A stretch of 64,000 bases of DNA. Origin: Mycobacterium sp. OTB74. Its GTDB lineage: Bacteria; Actinomycetota; Actinomycetes; Mycobacteriales; Mycobacteriaceae. A program made the translations under genes and the position numbers. The stretch lies in contig NZ_JARXVD010000029.1 of NCBI RefSeq assembly GCF_029892685.1, forward strand, positions 1-64,000, given 5' to 3'. Below the pieces are notes generated by a model. It searched no databases. It was given only the letters and a program-made list of their open reading frames with translations, and was not told where the DNA came from. Of this stretch, positions 28,670 to 37,968 are shown piece by piece (positions within the stretch are counted from its first letter, which is position 1; every line of letters starts with the position of its first letter).

Positions 28670-28830
28670 GACGCCACATTAGGGGTCGACGACCCCACCG
28701 GCAACGTCGGCCACCGCAGCGTCGCCGCCGGGCCGCCGCACCTTGGCCGGAGAAGCCGCGAACCTGCAGGTCACCGCGATATGGCGGCTCTGTGGACACC
28801 GGGTAACAGTGCCGGGCGACGCGCCGCAGT

Positions 28831-28864
28831 TTGATGGACAACGCACGTTGTCACGATTATCGTG
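28831..28864 (+). promoter_or_regulatory. Candidate promoter covered by two palindromes upstream of the MpaB/acyl-CoA dehydrogenase operon
   Basis: TTGATG (28831-28836) and GATTAT (28855-28860) form a possible promoter with an 18-base spacer. Two adjacent dyads overlay it: GACAACG-2-CGTTGTC (28837-28852) and CACGAT-1-ATCGTG (28852-28864). This is the layout of a repressor operator. No regulator gene is adjacent, so the binding protein is unknown. The rest of the 235-base gap between the divergent genes (28670-28904) shows nothing else. Confidence 0.5.
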
Positions 28865-28904
28865 GCGGCCACACCCCTCGGTTTCGACGATGAGCGAGGA
28901 CACC

Positions 28905-29966
28905 ATGGACGCAAGATCAACGACCGCCGCACCCGATGCCGCAGCTACCGAACAAGCTGTTGGACATCCCCTTGGTCCGGATTCACTGACCTGGAAGTAC
29001 TTCGGCGACCTGCGCACCGGAATTCTGGGCGTGTGGATCGGCGCGATCCAGAACATGTACCCCGAACTCGGGGCGGGCGTCGAAGACCATTCCATCCTGC
29101 TGCGCGAACCGCTGCAGCGCGTGGCCCGCTCGGTCTACCCGATCATGGGTGTGGTCTACGACGGCGACCTCGCAGCGCAGACCGGAGCCCAGATCCGCGG
29201 CTACCACAACACCATCAAGGGCGTCGACGCCGAGGGCCGGCGTTACCACGCGCTCAATCCTGAGACCTTTTACTGGGCACACGCTACGTTCTTCATGCTG
29301 ATAATCAAGACTGCCGAGTATTTCTGCGGCGGGCTGACCGAAGCCGAGAAGCGCCAGTTGTTCGACGAGCACGTGCAGTGGTACCGGATGTACGGCATGA
29401 GCATGCGACCCGTTCCGAAGACCTGGGAGGACTTCCAGATCTACTGGGATCACAAGTGTGCCGAAGAATTGGAGATCAACCGGGCCACACTGGACATCTT
29501 CACCATCCGTATCCCCAAACCCTGGTTCGTGTTGATGCCGACCACCATGTGGGACGAGATGTTCAAGCCGTTGGTAGCCGCACAGCGCTGGATCGCCGCG
29601 GGCGTTTTCGACCCGGCGGTTCGGGAGCGCGCGGGGATGCGCTGGACTCCGGGCGACGAGGTTCTCCTGCGGATATTCGGCAAGGCCGTCGAATTTGCAT
29701 TCCTGGCGGTTCCCGACGAAATCCGTTTGCACCCAAGGGCACTGTCCGCGTACCGCCGGGCCTCAGGGCGGGCTGCGCCCGACGCGCCACTGGTCGAAGC
29801 ACCGGGATTCATGGCCCCGCCGAAAGACCGCCGGGGGCTCCCGATGCATTATGTGCCTCACCACAGAACGTTGATGGAGCGTGCCGGGTCACTGGTACAC
29901 ACCACCTTCTCGTTGGCCGGCCGCCGTCCTGCGCGTGGCCGGCAGAAACCCGGAAAGGCTGCCTGA
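28905..29966 (+). CDS. MpaB-family (DUF2236) oxygenase-like protein
   Basis: 353 residues from the ATG at 28905, chosen because GAGGA lies five bases before it; an in-frame ATG at 28890 has no ribosome site. The DUF2236/MpaB domain covers most of the protein. This family includes the haem-dependent latex-clearing protein and the mycophenolic-acid pathway protein MpaB; histidines in the helical core are expected haem ligands, but the substrate is unknown. Corresponds to Rv1645c. It is followed four bases later by an acyl-CoA dehydrogenase, so a joint oxidative step on a fatty or isoprenoid acid is plausible. Confidence 0.87.
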   Translation: MDARSTTAAPDAAATEQAVGHPLGPDSLTWKYFGDLRTGILGVWIGAIQNMYPELGAGVEDHSILLREPLQRVARSVYPIMGVVYDGDLAAQTGAQIRGYHNTIKGVDAEGRRYHALNPETFYWAHATFFMLIIKTAEYFCGGLTEAEKRQLFDEHVQWYRMYGMSMRPVPKTWEDFQIYWDHKCAEELEINRATLDIFTIRIPKPWFVLMPTTMWDEMFKPLVAAQRWIAAGVFDPAVRERAGMRWTPGDEVLLRIFGKAVEFAFLAVPDEIRLHPRALSAYRRASGRAAPDAPLVEAPGFMAPPKDRRGLPMHYVPHHRTLMERAGSLVHTTFSLAGRRPARGRQKPGKAA

Positions 29967-29970
29967 GTAA

Positions 29971-31248
29971 ATGCTTGATTGGTCCGACGTCGACCTTGCC
30001 GTGCGCGATGCAGTGCGGGAGTTCGTGGACAAGGAGATCCGCCCGCACCTCGACGAGTTGGAAAGCGGCGAAATGGAGCCGTACCCGATCGTGCGGAAGT
30101 TGTTCGCCACGTTCGGCATCGATGCGATGGCCAAAGAAGCCCTGAACAAGCGACTGGCCCGCCTTCGGGACGACTCTGCACCGTCAGCGGGCAAGCCGCG
30201 AGCCTCCGGCGGCATGTTCGGCGGCGGACCGGACCAGGCCGGCATGGGCATGGTGCTGATCAGCGAGCTGTGCCGGGTCAGTTCGGGTTTGGTGACCGGT
30301 ATCGGCGTCAGCCTGGGCCTGACGGTGCCCACCATCCAGAACCGCGGCACCTTGGCCCAGCAGGAACGCTGGCTGCCCGGTTTGGTGACGTACGAGAAAG
30401 TCGGCGCCTGGGCGATCACCGAACCCGACTCCGGTTCGGATGCCTTCGGCGGCATGAAGTCCTACGTGGTGCGTGACGGTGAGGACTACATCCTCAACGG
30501 CCAGAAGACGTTCATCACCAACGGACCCGATGCCGACGTGGTGGTCGTCTACGCGAAATTAGAGGAGGGCGACGCGCAAGCCGATGGGTCCTCACGCGAG
30601 CGCTCGTCCCGTGACAAGCGCGACCGCAAGGTGCTGACCTTCGTCCTGGACCGTGGCATGGAAGGCTTCGTGCAGTCAAAGCCGTTCCGCAAGATGGGTA
30701 TTCACTCGTCGCGCACCGGCGAGCTGTTCTTCAACAATGTGCGGTTGGGCCGGGATCGCCTGCTGGGTGAGACCGAGGACAACAAAGCGGGGGACGGTCG
30801 CGACAGTGCCCGGTCCAGCTTCACCGCCGAGCGCGTCGGGGTGGTGTCCATGTCACTGGGCATCATCGAAGAATGTCTGCGGCTGTGCGTGGACTACGCC
30901 AAGACCCGGACCTTGTGGGGCAAGGAAATCGGACAGTTCCAGCTGATCCAGCTCAAGCTGGCCAGCATGGAGGTGGCCCGAATGAACGTGCGCAACATGC
31001 TGTTCCGGGTTATCGAGTCCGGCCAGCAGGGGCGGCCCATCCCGCTGCCGGAGGCGTCAGCCATGAAGTGGTACTGCTCGCAGGCCGCTACCGACGTCGC
31101 AATGGACGCGATTCAGCTGTTCGGTGGCAACGGGTACATGACCGAGTACCGGGTCGAGCAGTTGGCCCGCGACGCCAAGTCGTTGATGATCTACGCCGGC
31201 AGCAACGAGGTACAGATCACCCACGTCGCCAAGGGACTACTGGCTTAG
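29971..31248 (+). CDS. Acyl-CoA dehydrogenase
   Basis: 425-residue FAD enzyme that introduces a double bond into an acyl-CoA. Family motifs are present: AITEPDSGSDAFGGM (FAD-binding), QKTFITNG, KTRTLWGKEIGQFQLIQ and QLFGGNGYM. At the site of the catalytic glutamate of medium-chain enzymes the sequence is IYAGSNE, with alanine. Glu287 in FTAERVG matches the alternative position used by isovaleryl-CoA and long-chain dehydrogenases, so the protein is likely active on branched or long substrates. Second gene of the operon with the MpaB-family protein. Its end overlaps the convergent hemerythrin gene by 12 bases. Confidence 0.93.
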   Translation: MLDWSDVDLAVRDAVREFVDKEIRPHLDELESGEMEPYPIVRKLFATFGIDAMAKEALNKRLARLRDDSAPSAGKPRASGGMFGGGPDQAGMGMVLISELCRVSSGLVTGIGVSLGLTVPTIQNRGTLAQQERWLPGLVTYEKVGAWAITEPDSGSDAFGGMKSYVVRDGEDYILNGQKTFITNGPDADVVVVYAKLEEGDAQADGSSRERSSRDKRDRKVLTFVLDRGMEGFVQSKPFRKMGIHSSRTGELFFNNVRLGRDRLLGETEDNKAGDGRDSARSSFTAERVGVVSMSLGIIEECLRLCVDYAKTRTLWGKEIGQFQLIQLKLASMEVARMNVRNMLFRVIESGQQGRPIPLPEASAMKWYCSQAATDVAMDAIQLFGGNGYMTEYRVEQLARDAKSLMIYAGSNEVQITHVAKGLLA

Positions 31249-31707
31249 CATCCGCCGGCCCGGATGGGCGCCGTGCCAGCCGTCGAAGGCACGGTCCCAG
31301 TCCGGGCCGTCGAGCGCCGTCAGCGAAGCGGGGAACAGGCCGTCTTCCTCTTTGACGACGTGCTCGTACAGTTCCTCGACCGCAGCCCGGATGCGCTGTT
31401 GGTCGGTGGCGTCCGCCAGGTCGACGGTGTCCAGCAGTTCAGCGAGCTCGCGGTGTTCGCGCACCAGTGGGTCGATGTATTCGGCATATTCGGGCTCCCG
31501 ACGCATGACGGCGAACAGGCCGTTCTCCTCACCTTGCCAATGACTACGGAGCTCGTCACCCATCAGCGCGAGATGCTCACGCGCCGAATCGATTTCGCCG
31601 CGGTCCAACGCACGGACGGCCTCGCCGCCGTGGTTGAGCGCACGCTCGTGCTCGGCGATGTAGTCACGTAGCAACGGCATCTCACGGCACCCGCAGTATT
31701 GACACAT
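31237..31707 (-). CDS. Hemerythrin-like (HHE) protein
   Basis: 156 residues. Helices carry the ligands of a di-iron site: His20, His56 with Glu60/61, His85, and His116 with Glu120/121, in two HxxxE-type repeats (HWQGEENGLF and HVVKEEDGLF). The N-terminus has a compact cysteine cluster (Cys2, Cys5, Cys7), which could bind a metal or act as a redox switch. Hemerythrins bind oxygen, nitric oxide or peroxide. It is not preceded by an obvious operon partner; tsnR ends 72 bases upstream. Confidence 0.85.
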   Translation of the reverse strand: MCQYCGCREMPLLRDYIAEHERALNHGGEAVRALDRGEIDSAREHLALMGDELRSHWQGEENGLFAVMRREPEYAEYIDPLVREHRELAELLDTVDLADATDQQRIRAAVEELYEHVVKEEDGLFPASLTALDGPDWDRAFDGWHGAHPGRRMLSQ

Positions 31708-31714
31708 AAGCCGA

Positions 31715-31767
31715 GACTACGTTTTGTTGCGGCGGAATCGTCGCCAATAGCGCCAACAACCGTAGTC
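31715..31767 (-). repeat. Long imperfect hairpin after tsnR
   Basis: Arms GACTACG (31715-31721) and CGTAGTC (31761-31767), plus inner TTGTTG/CAACAA pairs (31724-31729, 31754-31759), can fold into a long stem just past the tsnR stop on the minus strand. It has no clean U-tract. It may be an RNA-end-stabilising structure or an imperfect terminator of the infC-rpmI-rplT-tsnR operon. Confidence 0.4.
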
Positions 31768-31779
31768 CCGGCGACCGGG

Positions 31780-32559
31780 TCAGGACTGCGCGCGGGCGCT
31801 CTCGTACAGGCAGATGGCTGCAGCCGCAGCGACATTCAGACTCTCGGCGCTCCCCCGCATCGGGATGCTCACCCGCTGCGACGCCAGCGCGGCCACCTCG
31901 GCAGGCAGACCGTGCGCCTCGGGACCGAACAGCCAGGCCGTACGCGCGGAAAGGTCGGCCGAACGAAGGTCGACAGTCGCGTCCAGCGCAGTGGCCAATA
32001 CCGCGACCCCGCTGTCCAGGATCGCCGAAACCACCCCCGTCGCATCGGAATCCACCACGACGGGCAAGGAAAAGATGCTGCCCGCCGAGGACCGCAGGCA
32101 CTTTCCGTTGTACGGGTCGACGCTGTCGCCGGCGAACACCACACCGTCGGCGCCCATGGCATCGGCGGTACGGATCAGGGTGCCTGCGTTACCCGGCTCG
32201 GACATCCCCACCGCAACCACCAGCAGCCGCGGACCGGCAGCCAACACGTCGACCAAACCGACGTCAGGAAGCGAACACACCGCCACCAAGCCAACGGGAG
32301 TCACGGTGTCCGACAACGATTTCGCGGCACGTTCGGTCACCAGCGTCACGGGAGCCCCGGTCAACAGCGCACCAAACCGGTCCAGCGCCGCGGCGGTCGA
32401 AAAGACCTCAGAAACAAGACCGCGCCGCAGCGCCGCCTCGACGAGGTTAGGTCCCTCGGCAAGGAAGCGCCCGGCGCGTTTGCGCCCGACGTGGCGCTGC
32501 AGCTTGGCCGCAGCCACCACTCGGGCTGATCGCTCGGTGAGCGCTGAGTCCTCAGTCAG
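31780..32559 (-). CDS. tsnR: 23S rRNA 2'-O-ribose methyltransferase, SpoU/TrmH family
   Basis: About 259 residues if started at the CTG at 32559. Knotted SPOUT methyltransferase motifs are clear: GMSEPGNAGTLIRTADAMG, AWLFGPEAHGLP and IPMRGSAESLNVAAA. An N-terminal substrate-binding domain (RFLAEGPNLVEAAL) precedes them. No ATG or GTG fits the conserved N-terminus (ALTERSARVVAAAKL): the first standard codon is GTG 32520, which would remove the first 13 residues. In-frame CTG codons at 32559 and 32565 (the latter overlapping the rplT stop as CTGA) are alternatives. Last gene of the infC operon. Confidence 0.87.
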   Translation of the reverse strand: MTEDSALTERSARVVAAAKLQRHVGRKRAGRFLAEGPNLVEAALRRGLVSEVFSTAAALDRFGALLTGAPVTLVTERAAKSLSDTVTPVGLVAVCSLPDVGLVDVLAAGPRLLVVAVGMSEPGNAGTLIRTADAMGADGVVFAGDSVDPYNGKCLRSSAGSIFSLPVVVDSDATGVVSAILDSGVAVLATALDATVDLRSADLSARTAWLFGPEAHGLPAEVAALASQRVSIPMRGSAESLNVAAAAAICLYESARAQS

Positions 32560-32561
32560 AC

Positions 32562-32951
32562 TCAGGCAGCCTCTCCGGACGGAGCGTTGACGTCCTCGGG
32601 CAGGGCAGCCTTGGCGGCCTCGACCAGAGCGGCGAACGCGGTCGGGTCGCTGACGGCGATCTCGGCCAGGTTCTTGCGGTCCACCTCGATGCCGGCCAGC
32701 TTCAGGCCCTGGATCAGGCGGTTGTAGGTGATGCCGTTGGCGCGGGCCGCAGCGTTGATACGCGAGATCCACAGCTTGCGGAACTCACCCTTACGGGCGC
32801 GACGGTCGCGGTAGGCGTAGGTCAACGAATGCAGCTGCTGTTCCTTGGCCTTGCGGTAGAGCCGCGAGCGCTGCCCGCGGTAACCCTTGGAGGCCTTCAG
32901 TACTGTGCGCCGCTTCTTCTGAGCGTTCAGTGCGCGCTTCACGCGTGCCAT
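32562..32951 (-). CDS. rplT: 50S ribosomal protein L20
   Basis: 129-residue primary 23S rRNA-binding protein needed for early 50S assembly. The highly basic N-terminal half (MARVKRALNAQKKRR onward) and the globular C-terminal domain are typical. Located after rpmI with a 37-base gap, in the conserved infC-rpmI-rplT order. Confidence 0.98.
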   Translation of the reverse strand: MARVKRALNAQKKRRTVLKASKGYRGQRSRLYRKAKEQQLHSLTYAYRDRRARKGEFRKLWISRINAAARANGITYNRLIQGLKLAGIEVDRKNLAEIAVSDPTAFAALVEAAKAALPEDVNAPSGEAA

Positions 32952-32988
32952 GAGATGTTCCTATCGTTCGTTCGGGTAGCGGGCTGTA

Positions 32989-33183
32989 CTAGCCGTTCAG
33001 CATCTTGTTGACACGCGAGGTGTCGTTCGCAGCGACCACGGCGCGGCCGTCGAGGCGACGGGTGCGCTTGGTGGCCTTGTGCTCCATCAGGTGGCGACGG
33101 TTGGCCTTCTGGCGCACAATCTTGCCGGTTCCGGTCTTGCGGAACCGCTTCGATGCGCCACTGTGGGTCTTGGCCTTGGGCAT
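32989..33183 (-). CDS. rpmI: 50S ribosomal protein L35
   Basis: 64-residue basic protein (begins MPKAKTHSGASKRFR), full length. It follows infC with a 70-base gap and precedes rplT, as in nearly all bacteria. Confidence 0.98.
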   Translation of the reverse strand: MPKAKTHSGASKRFRKTGTGKIVRQKANRRHLMEHKATKRTRRLDGRAVVAANDTSRVNKMLNG

Positions 33184-33253
33184 GTGTCCTCAGTTTCTTT
33201 CCGTGCGATCACCTCACTGCGGCTGGTGGCCGCAGCGTGGCTTTCGCGACTAA

Positions 33254-33853
<600 letters not shown>

Positions 33854-34015
33854 GGGGCCTCCCGGGTTGTTCCAGTAGTTCCGTGGGGACCACACCCGGT
33901 TCAGCGCATCTGTTCGCACGAACAGAAAAGCCCTGCATATAGCAGGGCCCAATGCCGACCGATCACGGCTCTCGCCGCCTGCGTACCGCGCAGAACAGGC
34001 ACGTAAAGTGCCTGT
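33854..34015 (-). promoter_or_regulatory. Structured infC leader with three hairpins
   Basis: On the minus strand, upstream of infC, there are three stems in order: ACAGGCAC-5-GTGCCTGT (34015-33995), GCCCTGC-5-GCAGGGC (33948-33930) followed at once by TTTT, and CTGTTCG-2-CGAACAG (33925-33910). The second has the form of a short intrinsic terminator, so the leader may work as an attenuator of the infC-rpmI-rplT operon. The ribosome site GGGAGG (33863-33858) closes the leader. The rest of the 259-base gap up to 34112 shows no gene. Confidence 0.55.
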
Positions 34016-34112
34016 GACCGGACCGCCAAGCCGCGAGGCCGACGGTGGGAGTGGGACTCCACTTGCTGTCCTGACGTCAGCCAGGACGGTCGCGCATGAC
34101 ACTCTAGCAGGC

Positions 34113-34484
34113 ATGACCGACCCGAACATAATGCGCGATGCCGAAACTGCAGCTGAGGAAGCGCAGGTACGCGAGCTGGCTGAGATTCCGGCCGTCGAAG
34201 TGATCACCCGCTGCGCCGTCATGCTGATGAGTGCCGCCGCCGAGAAATTGGGCCTGGCCGAGGAAGACCCCGACGAAAGCCCGCACCGCGATTTGGACGA
34301 AGCCCGCCGGTTGATCACTGCGCTGGCCGGATTGACCCAGGCCTCGGCGGAATATCTGGGGCTGCACGCCGGCCCGGTTCGCGACGGGCTGAAGAGCCTG
34401 CAGCTGGCATTCCGGGAAGCCAGCGTCGCACCCGACGAACCGGGGCACGGTCCTGGGGAGAAGTACACCGGGCCCGTCTGGTAG
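34113..34484 (+). CDS. DUF1844 family protein
   Basis: 123 residues from the ATG at 34113. The DUF1844 core (ITRCAVMLMSAAAEKLGL, then DLDEARRLITALAGL) is clear and is found across actinobacteria and other phyla, without a known role. It is acidic and mainly helical, with no membrane segment. Divergent from infC, an arrangement conserved in mycobacteria; the frame extends upstream into the infC leader, but the sequence before residue 1 is not conserved in character. Confidence 0.85.
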   Translation: MTDPNIMRDAETAAEEAQVRELAEIPAVEVITRCAVMLMSAAAEKLGLAEEDPDESPHRDLDEARRLITALAGLTQASAEYLGLHAGPVRDGLKSLQLAFREASVAPDEPGHGPGEKYTGPVW

Positions 34485-34566
34485 TGCAGCGGGCATGCAG
34501 CAACGAGACAGACACGGGCCTGAAGTCTGATACCCATTCAGAGTTTCAGCGCATATTCTCCGGCCC

Positions 34567-37500
34567 ATGACCTTGACCGTGACTAAGCAGTCGCATCGCA
34601 CGACGAGGTTCTCGTGGGTCCCGGAAGTCGCCGGTGGGACCGTCGGCGTTGTGGCCACATTGTCGCTGGTGGCGAGCATTTCACCGCTGGTTCGATGGAT
34701 CATTCATGCCCCGCGCGAGTTCGTCAACAGCTATCTGTTCAACTTCCCGGACACCAGCTTCGCGTGGGCATTCGTGCTGATGCTCCTGGCCGCGGCGTTG
34801 GCAGCGCACAAACGCATCGCCTGGTGGCTGCTGCTCATCTACATGGTCGGCTCGGTGGCTTTGAACATCTACGGGCTGGCCACCGGAGACCGACCGATGG
34901 TCGACCTGACCGTCGTCGAGGATTTCGGTGAAGCGCTTGGTCTGACCTTCCACGTCGCGGTGATCGTGCTGCTGTTGCTGGCCCGCCGCGAGTTCTGGGC
35001 GAAAGTCCGACGCGGCGCACTGCTCAAGGCGGCTGCGACGCTGGTCGCGGGTATGGCGGTCGGCATCCTGTTGGCCTGGGGTCTGCTCAAGCGGTTTCCG
35101 GGCCACGTCGACCCCGATTACCTGCTGCCCTACGCGATAAACCGAGTCAGCGGGTTCGCCGCCGTCGACAAGGACCTGTTCGGCGGGCAGCCGCACGTGT
35201 TCCTCAATGCCCTGTTCGGTTTGTTCGGCGCGGTGGCGCTGATGCTCGCAGCGGTCGTGCTGTTCCAGTCCCAGCGCGCCGAGAACGCCCTTACCGGTGA
35301 GGACGAATCCGCCATCCGCGGCCTCCTGGAGCTGTGGGGCAAGCACGATTCGCTGGGTTATTTCGCCACCCGACGCGACAAGGCCGTGGTGTTCGCTCCC
35401 AACGGCCGCGCCGCTGTCACCTACCGAGTCGAGGTCGGTGTGTGCCTGGCCAGTGGCGATCCGGTCGGTGACCCACGGGCCTGGCCGGCCGCCATCAACG
35501 CTTGGCTGGCGTTGTGCCAGACGTACGGCTGGGCTCCCGGCGTGATGGGCGCCAGCTCGGCGGGCGCCGAGGCGTTCCGGGTCGCCGGCCTCAATGCGCT
35601 GCACCTGGGCGACGAGGCGATCATGCACCCGGAGTCCTTCCGGCTGTCGGGGTCGGACATGCGCGCCGTTCGCCAGGCGGTGACCCGAGCCCGTCGAGCC
35701 GGCCTGACGGTGCGAATGCGCCGCCACCGCAACATCAGCGCCGACGAAATGGCAGCGGTGATCCGACACGCCGACGAATGGCGGGATACCGAGACCGAGC
35801 GCGGCTTCTCCATGGCGCTGGGCCGGCTCGGCGATGCCGCCGACGGTGACTGCCTGCTGGTCGAGGCAGTGCAGCACGCGGGTCAGCAGAACGAGGCCGT
35901 CGTCGCGATGTTGTCGTTGGTGCCGTGGGGCAACAACGGGGTATCGCTGGACCTGATGCGCCGCTCTCAAGGCTCACCCAACGGCACCATCGAACTGATG
36001 GTCAGTGAGCTGTGCCAGCGCTCGGAAGAGATTGGCGTCACCCGGATTTCGCTGAACTTCGCGATGTTCCGCTCGGCTTTCGAACAGGGTTCGCAACTCG
36101 GTGCCGGTCCCGTGCTGCGATTGTGGCGCGCGCTGTTGATCTTCTTCTCCCGCTGGTGGCAGCTTGAGACGCTGTACCGGTCCAACATGAAGTACCTGCC
36201 CGAGTGGGTTCCTCGCTACGCCTGCTACGAGGACGCCCGCCTCATCCCGCGCGTCGGTGTGGCCTCCGGTATCGCCGAGGGCTTCCTGGTGTTGCCGTTC
36301 TCCAAGCGCGACGAGCAACCGCATACCGGTCACCACATCGCGGCACCGCAGAACCTGGTCGACTCGGGCCGTCTCCATCACGACGGCAGCGCCCCCGACG
36401 TCAGCGGGATCTCGACGGTGGAACCCGACGCTGAGAGCGAGCAGCGCCTGCCCGATCAGGTGCGGGTCCGGATGGCGAAATTGAAGACGCTGCAGGACAA
36501 CGGAATTGATGCCTATCCGGTGGGCCAGCCACCGAGCCACACCATCGCCGAGGCAGTCCAGTCCGCGCCCGATACTCCGGTGTGCGTAGCGGGGCGCGTG
36601 CTCCGGCTACGCGACTACGGCAGCGTGCTGTTCGCCGAGTTACGGGACTGGTCGGGCGAAGTCCAACTGTTGCTGGACAATTCGAAGCTGACAGATGGGA
36701 CGGTGGCGGACTTCACCGGGGCGATCGACCTCGGCGACCTGCTCGAAGTGTCCGGCGTCATGGGCACCAGCCGCAACGGCACCACCTCGGTACTGGTGCA
36801 CAGTTGGCGCCTGACAGGCAAATGCCTTCGCCCATTGCCAGACAAGTGGAAGGGACTGATCGACCCCGAGGCCCGGGTCCGCACACGCTATGTCGACCTG
36901 GCCATCAACGAAGAGGCCCGGCACCTCATCACCGCCCGCAGTCGCGTGTTGCACTCCATCCGGGAGACCTTGGTAGGCAAGGGATTCCTGGAAGTCGAAA
37001 CTCCGATCCTGCAACAGATCCACGGCGGCGCGAACGCGCGGCCGTTCGAGACCCACATCAATGCCTATGACCTCGATCTGTATCTCCGGATTGCGCCGGA
37101 GCTGTACCTGAAGCGACTGTGCGTCGGTGGAGTGGAGCGGGTGTTCGAACTCGGGCGTGCATTCCGCAACGAAGGCGTCGACTTCAGCCACAACCCGGAA
37201 TTCACCCTGTTGGAGGCCTACCAGGCGCATGCCGACTACAACGTGTGGATCGACGGCTGCCGCGAGATCATCCAGAACGCCGCAGCAGCGGCAAACGGCC
37301 GGCAGGTTGTCATGCGGCCGCGCAGCGACGACGGCACGCTGCAACCGATCGACATTTCCGGTCAATGGGCAGTCAAGACGGTCCATGATGCGGTGTCGGA
37401 AGCCCTCGGCGAGGAGGTGACCCCGCGGACCGACCTTGCCGCATTGCGCAAGCTGTGTGACGCCGCCAAGATCCCCTACCTAACCCAGTGGGACGCCGGA

Positions 37501-37905
37501 GCCGTGGTGCTCGAACTGTACGAGCGCTTGGTCGAGGATCGGACCGAGGCGCCGACGTTCTACAAGGACTTCCCCACATCGGTGTCGCCGCTGACCCGCC
37601 CACACCGCAGCATTCCGGGCGTAGCCGAGCGCTGGGACCTGGTGGCGTGGGGCGTCGAGTTGGGTACCGCGTACAGCGAGCTGACCGATCCGGTGGAACA
37701 GCGGCGCCGATTGCAGGAGCAATCACTGCTGGCCGCGGGCGGCGACCCCGAGGCCATGGAACTGGACGAGGACTTCCTGCAGGCCATGGAATACGCCATG
37801 CCGCCGACTGGCGGTCTCGGGATGGGTGTGGACCGCGTGGTCATGCTGATCACCGGTCGCAGCATTCGCGACACGCTCCCGTTCCCCTTGGCGAAGCCAC
37901 GGTAG
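34567..37905 (+). CDS. lysX: LysX: phosphatidylglycerol lysyltransferase fused to lysyl-tRNA synthetase
   Basis: 1112 residues. The N-terminal part has about seven membrane segments (residues 20-240) and a DUF2156/MprF-type lysyl transfer domain (about 240-570). The C-terminal part is a full class II lysyl-tRNA synthetase with an OB-fold anticodon domain (about 640-760), motif 2 (FRNEGVDFSHNPEFT) and motif 3 (GLGMGVDRVVMLITG). It charges tRNA-Lys and transfers lysine to phosphatidylglycerol in the membrane, giving resistance to cationic peptides in mycobacteria. It lacks the longer N-terminal tail annotated for M. tuberculosis LysX. Confidence 0.96.
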   Translation: MTLTVTKQSHRTTRFSWVPEVAGGTVGVVATLSLVASISPLVRWIIHAPREFVNSYLFNFPDTSFAWAFVLMLLAAALAAHKRIAWWLLLIYMVGSVALNIYGLATGDRPMVDLTVVEDFGEALGLTFHVAVIVLLLLARREFWAKVRRGALLKAAATLVAGMAVGILLAWGLLKRFPGHVDPDYLLPYAINRVSGFAAVDKDLFGGQPHVFLNALFGLFGAVALMLAAVVLFQSQRAENALTGEDESAIRGLLELWGKHDSLGYFATRRDKAVVFAPNGRAAVTYRVEVGVCLASGDPVGDPRAWPAAINAWLALCQTYGWAPGVMGASSAGAEAFRVAGLNALHLGDEAIMHPESFRLSGSDMRAVRQAVTRARRAGLTVRMRRHRNISADEMAAVIRHADEWRDTETERGFSMALGRLGDAADGDCLLVEAVQHAGQQNEAVVAMLSLVPWGNNGVSLDLMRRSQGSPNGTIELMVSELCQRSEEIGVTRISLNFAMFRSAFEQGSQLGAGPVLRLWRALLIFFSRWWQLETLYRSNMKYLPEWVPRYACYEDARLIPRVGVASGIAEGFLVLPFSKRDEQPHTGHHIAAPQNLVDSGRLHHDGSAPDVSGISTVEPDAESEQRLPDQVRVRMAKLKTLQDNGIDAYPVGQPPSHTIAEAVQSAPDTPVCVAGRVLRLRDYGSVLFAELRDWSGEVQLLLDNSKLTDGTVADFTGAIDLGDLLEVSGVMGTSRNGTTSVLVHSWRLTGKCLRPLPDKWKGLIDPEARVRTRYVDLAINEEARHLITARSRVLHSIRETLVGKGFLEVETPILQQIHGGANARPFETHINAYDLDLYLRIAPELYLKRLCVGGVERVFELGRAFRNEGVDFSHNPEFTLLEAYQAHADYNVWIDGCREIIQNAAAAANGRQVVMRPRSDDGTLQPIDISGQWAVKTVHDAVSEALGEEVTPRTDLAALRKLCDAAKIPYLTQWDAGAVVLELYERLVEDRTEAPTFYKDFPTSVSPLTRPHRSIPGVAERWDLVAWGVELGTAYSELTDPVEQRRRLQEQSLLAAGGDPEAMELDEDFLQAMEYAMPPTGGLGMGVDRVVMLITGRSIRDTLPFPLAKPR

Positions 37906-37968
37906 CCATCCCGAGCCACCACCAGCTCACAGGAACCTCCCAGCTTCAGCCGTCACCATGTCGCTGTT

